28,770 nucleotides of DNA, taken from the NCBI GenBank assembly GCA_004369085.1, contig ML210435.1, forward strand, positions 1 through 28,770. The letters are read 5' to 3'. The notes under the pieces were generated by a model, which was given only the letters and a program-made list of their open reading frames with translations, had not been told where the DNA came from and did not search any database. Source of the stretch: Coprinopsis marcescibilis. Taxonomy: Eukaryota; Basidiomycota; Agaricomycetes; Agaricales; Psathyrellaceae. A program made the translations under genes and the position numbers. This document shows, one piece after another, positions 1 to 10,073 of the stretch. Each line of letters starts with the position of its first letter. Position 1 is the stretch's first letter.

Positions 1-391
1 CCAAGAGGCTCTAGAATGTTCGTATGTGCGACATGGAACGCTACATACGGGTGTAAATGTGACGATGAATGAATTTAAAAGTGAAATCTTCGCCGTGTGT
101 CGAGTATTTTGGGTCTTCAGGGTCGGTTTCCCACGCACTAAGCCAATTCTGGGCTTTGTTGGGTGCTCGGAAGCGAGATGAAGTCCAAAGATGGTGCCCG
201 ATGATCGAAAGAGTGGAGTTGAGGTGTTTTGGGGCGGAGATATGGTTCGAAGGGGCATAGGGATGCTTGCGATGGGCGGGAATCTCGAAGTTTCGGTGAA
301 CACGTGATCAGGCGCCTAAGTGATTGCACCGTATTGGCGCTGATGGGTGTGCGAAGTATCAAGATGAGGAAACGGAGATGGGCTTGGCTGC

Positions 392-1308
392 TTGCAGCCA
401 AGTCCCAATCTCTACACCGAAGAGCCCTTACACGGGCGAAGTGAAGCTTGTCACTTCTCTCAATGGCGGCACGAGCTCGACCCTGACCTTACAACCCCAA
501 CGATGCGAATGGGATCACAGGATTTCTATCTCTTTGAGGTGTCTCTGGTTAGGAATGGGGGTACAAATGAGATCAGGATGCCCGTCAAGTGGTTTATGCG
601 CGACGGCCAGGTTTGGGCAGATACGTGGGGCTTAACACACGATTCGCGGACGTGGGTTGCTCATGAAAACGATCTGCTACCCTTGCGCCCGGAAGACTTT
701 CTCAATTCCCTCCCAATCTTGAATCAGACGGCAAATACTCGCGAGATACCAGACCCAGGGAGGGTGATTGGTAGGTTCCGTCTTTGGTCAACTATCGTGA
801 TTGGCGCTTATTTGAGATCAAAGGGTTATATAAGAAGTTGGGCGGAGAACTACATCCTTGGAAGAGGCCGCACGGCCTCGATGGAAACTATTGGAGGAGC
901 CATGCCAAAGGGAAGCATGTCTATGCGTTTCAAATTTGGCTGTATTGTGACGACGCCAGCGGTAACGTGTCGAAGAAATGGAATAAACATATTAGTTTTT
1001 TATTCACGCCAGCTGGACTTCCACACAATCAGGTGCATTTGGAATATCATGTCCAATTTCTTTGTACCTCCAATGTTGCACCTCCGCTCGAAATGCTTGA
1101 TGGAATTGCCAAACAGGTGAGTACTTAGTCTTTTGAGGTTCGCAAAATTCTCAGTCATTGACTCATAGATTCAAGATGGTCAGAGGAACGGGATCTGGAC
1201 CCAGGACTGCGAGAATAAAGAGGCGGTACTTCTCATACCCTCTGTTCTTGCAGTACTGGGAGATAATCCCATGCAGAGTGAGCTCTCGTGCCATATTGGA
1301 CTTCGCTT
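392..1308 (+). pseudogene. Plavaka/CACTA-type transposase-like fragment, interrupted
   Basis: The reading frame opens near 392 and runs to about 770, where it shifts (one frame meets stop TAG at 772, the next resumes near 784). It continues to 1116. A 52-bp GT-AG intron (1117-1168) is followed by an exon in phase 0 from 1169 to 1306. Visible motifs are DDASGN followed by KKWNKH, then a CTSNVAPPLEML block, and in the last exon GIWTQDCENKE and LGDNPMQSEL. From memory these are blocks of the Plavaka (CACTA superfamily) transposases of Agaricomycetes, where DDxSGN carries an acidic residue thought to be catalytic. The family normally continues with a cysteine-rich stretch just after the point where this copy ends, at the start of a foreign repeat at 1309. 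The N-terminus is not defined and the frameshift makes it inactive. Family assignment is moderate; coding character is strong. Confidence 0.6.
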
Positions 1309-1432
1309 AGGGTTAAGGGACAGTTTCGAGAATCGTAGGGTTGGATCCACCCTAGACCCCTTCCCTAGCCTTCCCTGACCTCTCTCCATGCTTACCCTGC
1401 ATACAAGACTCACAGGACACAGGAATACCCTC
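1309..1432. repeat. Type-1 element end, facing right (inverted copy of 27160-27291)
   Basis: Begins AGGGTTAAGGGAC at 1309. Its reverse complement matches the terminal tails ending at 20486 and 27291 over roughly 110-120 bp: the GTGAGTC-TTGTATG block, the GGGTCTAGGGTGGATCC block, CCCTACGATT and the terminal GTCCCTTAACCCT. The G-rich tract between the blocks has diverged. The junction with coding sequence at 1306-1309 is abrupt, which supports this being a true element terminus. The two bases before it (TT at 1307-1308) could be part of the end or of a target-site duplication. Confidence 0.8.
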
Positions 1433-1439
1433 CTTAAAT

Positions 1440-1492
1440 AGGGTTGAGGGCTCGATTGAAAGACCGTAGAGCAAATTTGCTCTGGAATCCTA
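1440..1492. repeat. Type-2 element end, facing right
   Basis: Starts AGGGTTGAGGGCTCGATT and contains the perfect 16-bp palindrome AGAGCAAATTTGCTCT followed by GGAATCCTAC. It is an inverted copy of 12515-12566 (about 85-90% identical by eye over 50 bp) and of 27465-27509. The first 11 bases match the type-1 end apart from one A/G change. Confidence 0.75.
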
Positions 1493-1555
1493 CACCTACC
1501 CTCTGCCTCTACTCTGTATGCCTACCTCTCCACTCTACTTCTGTATGATCCATGC

Positions 1556-1650
1556 TGCCCGTACGGTACGCACCGTACAGAGATCGTACGATACAGAGAT
1601 CGTACGATACATTCTGTACGGTACGGTACGATCGTACGGTACGTATGCCA
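1556..1650. repeat. GTACG-rich palindromic tandem repeat
   Basis: Dense GTACGGTACG and CGTACGATAC motifs, including two adjacent direct copies of a 16-bp unit (AGAGATCGTACGATAC). The block can fold on itself, because CCGTACAGA near its left side pairs with TCTGTACGG further right. Short ORFs crossing it are repeat artefacts. The same GGTACG core recurs at 11363-11870 and 25740-25835. Confidence 0.7.
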
Positions 1651-1867
1651 GTGCTACGCATCTTCCAGTCCGGTCACGACTTCCTCGGGCCCAGGATGGC
1701 AGTACATCTGCGGCAGCCCACATTCCCTCAGATAAACAGAGGTTGTATTGGCAGGTTAAGGACGAGTCGGAGTAAATTATAGCATGATAAATCCGCCGTT
1801 GTACTTTGTATCGCATAGAATAGCATGTATTGCGATGAAGAATTACACGGGTCCAAAAAAGGAAACT

Positions 1868-1905
1868 CGCGCGCGCGAGATTGAGCAACCCTAACCCTAA
1901 TTTCA
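1868..1905. repeat. CG palindrome joined to telomere-like repeat
   Basis: CTCGCGCGCGCGAG is a perfect 14-bp palindrome. It is followed by ATTGAG and then AACCCTAACCCTAA, two and a half copies of the common fungal telomere unit TTAGGG read as its complement. A second copy of the palindrome-plus-telomere arrangement lies at 25683-25712. Confidence 0.75.
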
Positions 1906-2005
1906 CTGCACGTTATTTTGACCGAGTACATGCATTCAACCCAATAGCTTTACATGAGCACTGTTGTCAGAAGTTATGAATACAAGCTATTACACATAGC
2001 CGTCC

Positions 2006-2330
2006 CAAGCAGTACCTTGGCTAGGACACAATATACAGACCATACCACAACTAACCTACCCGTACAGAGCCAGACGTCGGTAACCGTATCAAGCAGTACC
2101 AAGCCAGGACACAATGTACGAGGCAGAGCTGACGATATCATAACTAACCTACCCATACTGGACGTGCGCACCGAGCCAGACATACCCGTTATCAAGCAAA
2201 CATATGTACCAAACCAGACGTACCGAGCGGAGAGGCTGCGCCGTACTCAGGGGCTGTGCCGTACCCAATGGCTGTACCTCAAGCCGTGCGAGTCTTGGGC
2301 TTTACAGATTGGTCTGCACATCGACGTCGA
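2006..2330. repeat. Degenerate repeats, no gene
   Basis: Imperfect copies spaced about 84-102 bp share AAGCAGTACC, GGACACAAT and AACTAACCTACCC, starting near 2007, 2091 and 2193. They are followed by CGTACC/GCCGTAC repeats to about 2280. Long frames exist on both strands because stops are scarce in the repeat; none resembles a protein. Confidence 0.4.
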
Positions 2331-2353
2331 GGTTTCATACCAGATTCCCACAT

Positions 2354-2407
2354 CTTGTGACTGATGTCACGCTTCGGCCCGGGTCCTTATTCCCACCATC
2401 AGCGAAA
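2354..2407. repeat. Dispersed repeat, copy 1
   Basis: About 50 bp carrying TTGTGACTGATGTCACGCTT followed by CCCAC-ATCAGC is shared with 15967-16013 in the same orientation. It is probably a short non-autonomous element or a shared piece of element interior. Confidence 0.6.
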
Positions 2408-2460
2408 CAGTTTCAGCGAGTTCCCGATTTAGTCGTCGACTTTGGAATCGTGTACCAGAT

Positions 2461-2905
2461 TTGGATGTATACATCCAAGTCCTGCCTTCAGCAAACACAA
2501 CACGAGGTGAATGTATACCCTCAGCGTCGTAGTACTACTGACCGTGCGTCCCACAGCCTCGTCGACATCTTTGGCATCGTACTCGGATATCTTGCGTTCT
2601 AGAGCATACGAGCACTCCTGAATCCAGCAGGGAAACAAGAGATAGTATTGTTGTGCTAGGCGTAACTAGTCATTAATTTGAATTTATGCTGTTATACACT
2701 CATCCGAAAAAAGTGTGAACAGTCGTACAGTCTTAAATTCAATGCTGCACTTCATTTGCAGGATTTCCCATCGGAATCGAGGTTCTGGCGACGCGAAAGA
2801 AAGCGAACATGAATGAATTCAATGCAAGTCGAATACAAACTGCCACTAGAGATGGGATGCTTACTACCTCTGAATGTATGGGTGCAAGGTGGATGTATAC
2901 ATCCA
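2461..2905. repeat. Two copies of an 16-18 bp palindrome; otherwise no gene
   Basis: TTGGATGTATACATCCAA at 2461-2478 is a perfect 18-bp palindrome. Its inner 16 bases recur at 2890-2905. Apart from this pair I see no gene or other repeat between 2480 and 3050. Confidence 0.5.
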
Positions 2906-3054
2906 ACTCGCCATTCTAGGAGCGACGTGTTTTCCTTCCCGTCTGGTCGTCCTCTGTTGGGCCTCGTAGACTCCCAGTTTCAATCCAACAATGCATCCAA
3001 ATCAAATCATTCTTGCTATTATAGAGTTGGTACCACAAAAGAGTTGCATAGGCG

Positions 3055-3593
3055 TTACATCACCTCTTCGAAAGCCCCTCCCGCAAAGTCGATCAGAACA
3101 AGGCTCCCATCACATCTTCGAAGTATATTCCTGCTTGCGATGTCATGGTGATGGATGTTGCAATCGTGAAGAACAGTTAAAGAGCGATTGAGAAACATAC
3201 ACACCGCAGGGTCATCCATGAAGATAGACTCTCCCTCGGATGACATCAATGTCCCCACCATCCTGGCTCAGAGGCTGCGCCAATCATTAGGGAAATAAAA
3301 TCGACGCCTTGTAGCATTTCATATATTGACAGCTCCCTTTGAAATTCCTCCTCCAGCAGAAAACGTTTGAAAATGAGCCCGCCACTGTAGTCAACGTAGA
3401 CGACAGTCTTGTCTCCCTCCAAATGATTATCAGCTTGGAAAAGGGCTTTCTTCCTCCAAAACTTGCTTTGGAGATTTCGGTCAGTTCTTGTCGGGATGTG
3501 AGGCCGGTAAAATTCCCCACCAGCGGATAATAAATTACGTCGACGATCAACCTTCATTCCAGCTTCTCCAGCTAGAATCCGAAACTTCAACAT
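3055..3593 (-). pseudogene. Fungal protein-kinase-like relic
   Basis: Two overlapping minus-strand frames (3593 to 3246, and 3261 to 3055) read as one kinase-like protein split by a frameshift or an unrecognised intron near 3250. The first has an N-lobe pattern: a hydrophobic strand, then GLIFKRF with a candidate ATP-binding lysine, then RELSIYEML with a candidate helix-C glutamate. The second has a catalytic-loop-like HHHDIASRNIL and a metal-binding-like LIDFAGG. From memory this resembles small, divergent fungal kinase-like families with a shortened C-lobe. Downstream of LIDFAGG only a few residues remain before the stop, so most of the C-lobe is missing. Start ATG 3593 is the first in frame. 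No clean GT-AG pair joins the two frames, so I call it broken. Fold is fairly convincing; function unknown. Confidence 0.55.
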
Positions 3594-4278
3594 CGGCCTG
3601 CGATCATTGCAAAACTCGTCGTCACACTGCCGGCAACGTCTTCACCCACAAGATTCCGGTCAGTCTTTTGTCTTTCGTTTCGAATTGTAATGGTAGTCAG
3701 CGTTGTGAAGGCTGGGGGTAGTTGCGCACAGTAGTTCGAAGAGGGGGGAAATCTGGCGTGTCTTGATACGAGGTGCGAGAATCGAGTGAGTGAGAGAAAT
3801 GCAGTGGTCTTTGGTGTGTAGTAAGAACAAAGGTGAGCTATTGAGACGCTGGATACGCCAGCAGGAAGCTAAAGAACCCTGAGGCGAATGCCCCAGGTTT
3901 TATAGTAAATAAAAATGGTCCGTGCGCATAGTAGCGCAGGGCCGAGGACCAAACTGTCAGTACAAGAAGTGTATAAATCGAATTATGTGAAGGGCGCATC
4001 GAGATCCCCGAGCAGGCGAGATGCGTCCTCCACAGCGTACTAATTTATATGACACCACGCTGCAAGTATGGAGGATTTTGAAGGCAACGAGGCGCCTGGG
4101 GCAGGGGCTTGGGGGTGATGGAATCGACAATCATCTACCCCATCGTGTAGCACAGAACTTGGGTGTCCATTTCCCAGTTGGCAACAAGCCATGCGTCAAC
4201 TTTGACGACAAAGACGCTGAGGTGAGCCACGCGCACCGCTCAGCAGCTTGCTAAAGGTTCGACCAAACTTCTCTTTTG
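3594..4278. other. Non-coding stretch upstream of the kinase-like relic
   Basis: No convincing gene. On the minus strand a TATAAAA sequence lies at 3898-3904, about 300 bp before the ATG at 3593. It could be a remnant promoter, but this is weak. The ORFs on the plus strand have no recognisable features. Confidence 0.3.
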
Positions 4279-5012
4279 CTATAATCCATGGTGCTCGTGC
4301 CCGCCTCCGGCTTCTGAAGTCCTTTGAAGATAGATTGGGATCCGTTTGTGGTGCTTCATGGTGAGTCCAGTACACGGTCCCATTGAACTCGAAGCTTTCT
4401 CTAGCGAAGCCTTCCCACCCTTCTTCCACACACTTGTCAACAACTGCGCACCTCTGATTCCCTGCTTGTTGCTCATCTTGTTGGTCTTGCAGGGATGGTT
4501 CAAAAAGGTGGTCGCATCGCCTGGTTCCTTCGGGTTGATCCAACATTCGCACTTGGAGCAGCGCACATCGAAACACCCCTTATGCCCTGTCTTGAACTCG
4601 GCATTCAGATCCCTTCACCAAGATCTTCTTTTGGACCTTTTTGACGCTCCCTGGCTTCGGAACATAGGTGCCAGCTTTATATGCTGTGCGGAGGGCTTTG
4701 CTTGCTTTGGCAGACCGACTGTCACCGCTACCCCGATGCTGCGTTGGATTGGTTGACAATTTAAGCAGTGTTGAGTCGTCCGTGTTGTTCCGTTTTGGTG
4801 CTGGCGAGAGTTCTTCTATTTCTCGTTTCCGTTTACCGAGCATTGCAATAGTGCTATCGTCGTTGCTCTCCTCTCGCCGAAGAGATGAAATGTGGGACAT
4901 CCTTGGTGGGGTAGATTTTGTTGATCCCTATCCAGTCAGCTGGGTTGAAGACCGTTTCTTCTGTGGCGGAGTGGTCAGGTATTTCCACAGCAGATGGATC
5001 GGAAGTCCCCAT
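4279..5012 (-). pseudogene. Cysteine-rich zinc-binding gene, frameshifted
   Basis: Three minus-strand frames appear to be pieces of one gene. Piece 1 starts at ATG 5012 and ends at 4854. Piece 2 (4900 to 4580) has a nuclear-localisation-like KRKREIEEL and a low-complexity charged region. Piece 3 (about 4605 to 4279) carries GHKGCFDVRCSKCECWIN followed by a FLNHPC motif, that is CxxC...H-x-C, likely to bind one zinc ion. The shift between pieces 2 and 3 falls near 4600-4610 where no intron of normal size fits. It lies downstream of the OrsD-type gene on the same strand. Family not recognised; it resembles small DNA-binding zinc fingers near fungal transposons. Confidence 0.45.
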
Positions 5013-5372
5013 TTCTGAGGTTGTAGTAGGGCTGCTCCGTGCCGATAATTGAGTGTAGAGGGCTACGTGCGGAAGTGTGCAAAAGTGTGCGGAGATGTGC
5101 GGGACTGCGCAGAGTCGGGAGAATCGGTGAGTAACAAACTGACAGCCCTCTTCCCTTCCACATTCCACACTGACTTTCTCTGCCCTCTATCCCAGTGTTC
5201 TGGAGCAACGGAAAGCCCATCAAGCCACCAAGACAATACTCCCAGATGGTCTAATCTGGACTTGCTATCCAATCAACGCTCTAGGCACTGCCCGTTCGTT
5301 GATGAGCAGACTCAGTGCTTAGGCCTTAAGTTAGATGTGAAGAAAATATATTCAATGCTACCAACTAGAACA

Positions 5373-8300
5373 TTATACCAAAAAATCTGGACTATTTGGC
5401 TTTAACGCTTCCGACTGAGACGACGCAATTCCAAACATTTCTTGCCACTTAATGGAGAACTGTCGATAGTGGTTGATATGCGGCGACTGCTCTGCAAAAA
5501 GGTCCTTTTCTATGGCATAATTTTGATAGGAGGCCGCTTGACTGCGACCTGCTTGGGCATCGCCAATGCTTCCAGAGTTGGCCACCATATCCTTTGTGAA
5601 TCTAAACGCACCAGGAATCCTCTTGCGCTGCAAGGCAACTGCCAACTGGCGGTAGTCCCGTATTCCACCAATCCACTGGAACGTCTGCCCTCCCCTCTCA
5701 TCTTTCCGACGAAAGAAGGCCTTTAGTGATTCCGACACGAAACCTTCTTGGGCAGGGGCTCCCATGGAGACCCACAGGCACTGGCGGTACGCCTTGTCGA
5801 TCTTTTTTTGCTGTTCCTGGTCACCTTCCGACATACGTAGCACGTACAGTCTCTCGATGGGCCGGAGGACCCGAATGAGAATCCAGAGGAGTCTTGCAAC
5901 CCTATATGGAAGGAACCTAAGCACCTCCTTGAATCTTCCCGTGACGGTTACGCCTTTGTGATAGTTGGCATATATGGCGAGCGTTTGGAGGTTTTTGTCA
6001 ACAAATATGTGCCGGCGTCCAGAACGAGTATTGGAGATTTGCATGATTGCTTCTTCCGTCCCTCTTCCTGGGGATCCCTGGAGAAGGTGGGCCAATGCTG
6101 CCACTGCTCTGGTGGACTCCCAAAGCTTGAGCTGCCACTCGATAATTTTGCTTTGATTCCAGTGGATAACCGACTTTCCTCCCCCATCCTCCAGCTCATA
6201 AAGCGTGCCCTGAAGGTGTGTAATCAGGCGTTGTGCGTCTGGATTTGTGGCTCTGCCAGGGGGATCGGACACCTTCTTGAAACAGTTTTCAGCAAGATCT
6301 GTTGTATTGTAGGCCTCCTTCATCTCTGAGAAATCGCATTTGATCCCTAGCTCGTTGAGTGTTGTTCCAAAAAGCAGGTATTGCGACATGTCTTCCTCCG
6401 TAGATTTTAGCCGATGACTGACAAAATCCACAAAGTCCTGAACGTTGAGCTGATTTTCTTTGATGTATAGGGTGTTATCGTTGGCAGACCAGTCCGTGGT
6501 TGCACCCTTCCTCGAATTGAAAACCTCTTGGCTGAAGATCTTCATCGCCATGCGGACTAGGCTGTAGGGCGATAGTCCATCCTCAGAGAGGTACTGCTTT
6601 GCCCACTTCAGCCAACCTCTGTACCAATAGTGAGCAATGGAATAACTCATTGGGAGACTCAAGAGACTTACTGATGAACTTCAATAGGAATATTTAGCTC
6701 CAGATCAAGATTGGTCAACCCATCTCCCTCAGAATCCGAGTCTTCGCCTGCGCCCAGAGCCCATGGGGTGATGCTGACATCCTGTTCAGGTGGAAGTTTC
6801 ATTGCCAATGGTGTGGGTTCCTGGAGCTGTTCTTCATCGTCATCGCTGGGTGGAGTCTCCATTTCTTCTTCGTCACTGGGGGGTACCTCCATTCTGGGTT
6901 TCTTCGCTGGTCGATCCGCATTCTTTTGGCCCCGAGCCCTCTTCTGCGACACTTTTGGAAGGGAGTAAATTTTGGGCTCTAAAGGGGCCAGTTCGATGCC
7001 AGCAGCCCGATTATAATCCATATAGAAGCGGTGGAACGCCCTGATACGGATGGAGTATTGAACCTTTGCAAAGCGACACGGCTGTTCTTCAATGTTATCT
7101 GGCTCGCCTGTGGTCTTCAAGGAAAGACAGGCAAGGTAGACAAATAGGGGATCTTTGGTCCTGTCCAATGCTGTTGCGACTACATTGGCAGGGAAATATA
7201 GCGAGAGAAGGGCATCGTTGGATAGACTGGCAATTTTTGCTACAGTTTCAACCTGTTGAATGGCCTTTCGGAGATCCTCAAGCGCTGTAGCCTGCGCAGC
7301 GTTGAAGACAAACAGTTTAGAACCATCCTTCCGGTACAAGGGCTTCTTTGCAACCCTCATCATCCTTGTGAGAAATTGGATATCCCAGAGGAGGTAGTGT
7401 GTGAGGGTACGATACGACGGCACTGTGAACATGCCTTTCACAGGTCGGAAAGCCCTGAATTCAACAATGAGATGCCGATTGGGAGTAAAGACTGCTAAAA
7501 TAATACGCACGCTGAGCCTTCTCCAAGCACCTTGAGAATGGAGCTGTGGGATTTGGGAATCTTCTCGCTGATGGCTAGGAATGCAGAAGCAGTCCCCAGG
7601 ATAAAGCGCTGTGTTGGAAGATCTGCCCGGGCTCGTGTTGGGGAGCAAATTGCATGTAGCTCTTGGATCTGATCGATCTCCACCAGTTCCCAGACGCCAA
7701 GGAAGCCGGAAGTGTGAAAACATTGGCGAATTAGCTTGTCCTGTTCCAACGCACTGTCGTCCTGAATTTGCTCTGCAAATGCGGCATCTTCAGCAGCAAA
7801 AGCATCAGATACAGACATGCGAGGGGAAGGAAGTGTGGAGCTGGATGCGGGAGGCTCAGGTCCTGGCGCCACCTTGAACCAATAACCGTCTCCCCTCAGG
7901 CAAAAAGATTGAAGAATGACCCCTTCCTCCTTTCGGTATCCCTTATTGCCTGATATGCTTCGTCCGACTGGGTGGTAGATAGTTCGATGTTGTGAAATAA
8001 GGTTTTCCTTTCGAAGAGCAGCATAACGGCATGGTTCTCCATTGGCCAGCAGTTCAGTGCAAAAGTACCCAGGTCCTTTGTATTGTCGCAGACCTGCTAT
8101 TGGGCCAACTTGATCGTCGACGGGGATGACCTGCTTCAACCAGACTTCCTGGGCTATTTTCGGACAATTGCGGGTCCCCAAAATTTTGGGCGGTGTTTTC
8201 TCTCCCGTGACGGCAGCTATTTCCTTAGAAATTGTTTTTATGAGGTTATTCTTGGCCTTGGTTGCGGGGGATAAATAAAAGCTGTGTTTCTTGTTTCCTG

Positions 8301-8457
8301 GGCTCCATTTTCTCGTATCTTCATTCCACTGCGGAATGGGATAAAAGGATACGCCCTCGAGGTGACGCACGAGCATATCGGCGCACACCGCATGCTGACA
8401 TTCTCGGCATAGAAGGACTCCATACTTGTTGTTGTATTCCAGATTGTATGCCTGCAT
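5373..8457 (-). CDS. OrsD-type zinc-finger protein with recombinase-like C-terminus
   Basis: Three exons give an uninterrupted 991-residue protein: 8457-7511, 7454-6672 and 6618-5373. Introns are 56 bp (7455-7510, GTGCGT...CAG) and 53 bp (6619-6671, GTAAGT...CAG); both joins keep phase 2. Start ATG 8457 sits in a GCCACCATG context. The N-terminus has C17-x2-C20-x11-H32 and a C133-x9-C143-x13-H157-x4-H162 finger preceded by GLRQYKGPGYF. From memory this is the layout of OrsD-domain (PF12013) proteins, which in fungi are often linked to subtelomeric RecQ-helicase-like genes. Residues about 470-560 are basic then acidic and disordered. Residues about 770-945 resemble a tyrosine-recombinase core (see findings). 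No helicase motifs are present. It lies 370 bp downstream of the acidic gene. Function is inferred as element mobility or maintenance. Confidence 0.75.
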
Positions 8458-8596
8458 GGTGGCCGTTTGGAAGACCTCGGACAGCGGTACGCCAACAGAC
8501 CTGGTGACTTTCTGGCGGCGTGGACTGTCAATTCTTGGTAAAAAAAAAGTGCATACACAGGACAAGGTAAATGACCAAACCTATTTGGTGGTATCC

Positions 8597-8826
8597 TTAT
8601 TGGATGTATCCCTGATTGTAGCTCGAATGCCCTCCCAATGTTTGCATCTGCGTCCGACGAGTCGGACATAATGATCTGCTGTTTTTCCCCAGTTCTGTCA
8701 CATTTAGAGTCAGCATATATTCTTGGGACTGTGGTAAGAAGACTGCGTACTTGGGAAGTTTAAGGGTAGGTAATCCTTCAATCCCTGACTCAGTATCGCT
8801 TGCATCTCCGTCCGAGTCAGACATAA
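8597..8826 (-). pseudogene. Duplicated last exon of the upstream gene, non-functional
   Basis: Nearly repeats 8827-8980 with a period of 155 bp. Both copies encode LKLPKYAVFLPQSQEYMLTL preceded by an acidic D/S-rich stretch. Because 155 is not a multiple of three, the copies are in different frames. The upstream copy ends in a TAG at its 3' border, so this second copy is outside the predicted protein. It looks like a tandem 3'-end duplication. Confidence 0.6.
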
Positions 8827-10073
8827 CTATCTGCCGTTTTCTCCCAGTTCTGGCACATTGAGAGTCAGCATATATTCTTGGGACTGCGGTAAGAAGACTG
8901 CGTACTTGGGGAGTTTTAGGGCAGGTAGTTTCCCAACCTCTGATTCAGTATCGGAATTATCTGGATCGGAATCGACCGTCTGCCTCTTCTCCCCAGTTCT
9001 GCTGCATCGCTCTAAGACCTCATGGGTGGCATACTTCAGGGTTTCAGGCACTTGAGTGTAGCATATCAGCTTATATCTGTGAAGTAGACTTCATGGTAAC
9101 TCACTATTAGAGAACTCTGCTTCAAGCTTCTCAGGCGAGGATTCTTCAAGCTCCTCAGGCAAGAATGCTTCCGGCACTTGATGGTCGTCCAGTCCAAAGT
9201 TCCAATCAAATTTGTTTATAACTTTTGCAACGCAATTACAGCATGTCAGTCTGTATCTGTGAGGTAGGCTACGCAGTAACTCACTGTCAGAAACCCCTGC
9301 TCCAATTTCCTCTGCCATCTCGCCCCCAGGCAGGAAAAATTCTGCAGGATTGATATCGGTTGCAAGCTTCCCTTCTCGCACAGCATCAATTATGGAATGC
9401 AAGGCGTTGACGTCTTGCAAGTAATCCAAAAGTTGATTTTGGGGAACCGTCTCCCGTTCAATCGCCTTTCTATTCTCCTGTCGTTCAATAAGAAGGTCAG
9501 GGTCCAGTTCCATTGGGTCTTCATCATCCTCGTCGTCCTCGTCGTCACAGTCCTTGTCATCCTCATCGCTATCCTCAACTTCAATTACACGAAATTTTGC
9601 TTGTTGCTCCCTTGCAGAGTTCCCTTCACCAATGGACCCCTTGGATTCTTCCTCTGCACCTCCTACCTTCATCTTCTGCAGCACACCCACAAGGCTTTGT
9701 AGCTGGAGGGCTGGGATGGCAAATTTTGTAGACTCCCTCAGATCCCGCCTATGATTTGTGCATGAGCGACTGTACCCTTAGCCCGGAAATGATGAGGAAT
9801 TACTTACACAGTCCAACTTTCAACTTCATCTGCCGTGATAAGTGCCCAGTAGCCTGGTCGAGCACTCTTGAGCGTCATTCGTATAACGCAAAGGATATCT
9901 TCGTCGCTGATAATGGATGGGGCAACATCAGCTGGGTTTGGGCATGCTACTGCAGTGTTACGCACTCCATTTTGTTCAGTGCTTGCCTTCCTTATATCCA
10001 GTATTGTTGATGTTTGCGGATTGGAGTCAAGAAAGGGCCGTTGGAATTGTATGTCAACGGAACGAACACACAT
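8827..10073 (-). CDS. Acidic unknown protein with duplicated exon-intron units
   Basis: Exons: 10073-9808, 9736-9105 (with a likely optional 63-bp intron at 9222-9284) and 9050-8827. Introns are 71 bp (9737-9807, GTAAGT...GAG) and 54 bp (9051-9104, GTGAGT...AAG), with phases that join cleanly. This gives about 352 residues, or 373 if the 63-bp intron is kept; that intron is a multiple of three. Start ATG 10073 is the first in frame, but a further upstream exon cannot be excluded. The protein has a strongly acidic run (EDSDEDD... to PMELDPD), a predicted helical stretch after it, and a C-terminal acidic segment before LPKYAVFLPQS. The exon-intron borders at 9284 and 9104 are copies of each other. 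I do not recognise the family. It is co-directional with the OrsD-type gene. Confidence 0.6.

Noticed and set aside
1886..1900. Chromosome end (true telomere)
   Set aside because: Only two to three units, with long unique sequence on both sides; treated as interstitial telomere-like repeat.
4668..5018. 116-codon plus-strand frame
   Set aside because: Antisense to the zinc-binding fragment, which has coding-like motifs on the other strand.
6711..6968. Plus-strand frame opposite the OrsD-type gene
   Set aside because: Antisense shadow of the acidic, low-complexity part of that gene.
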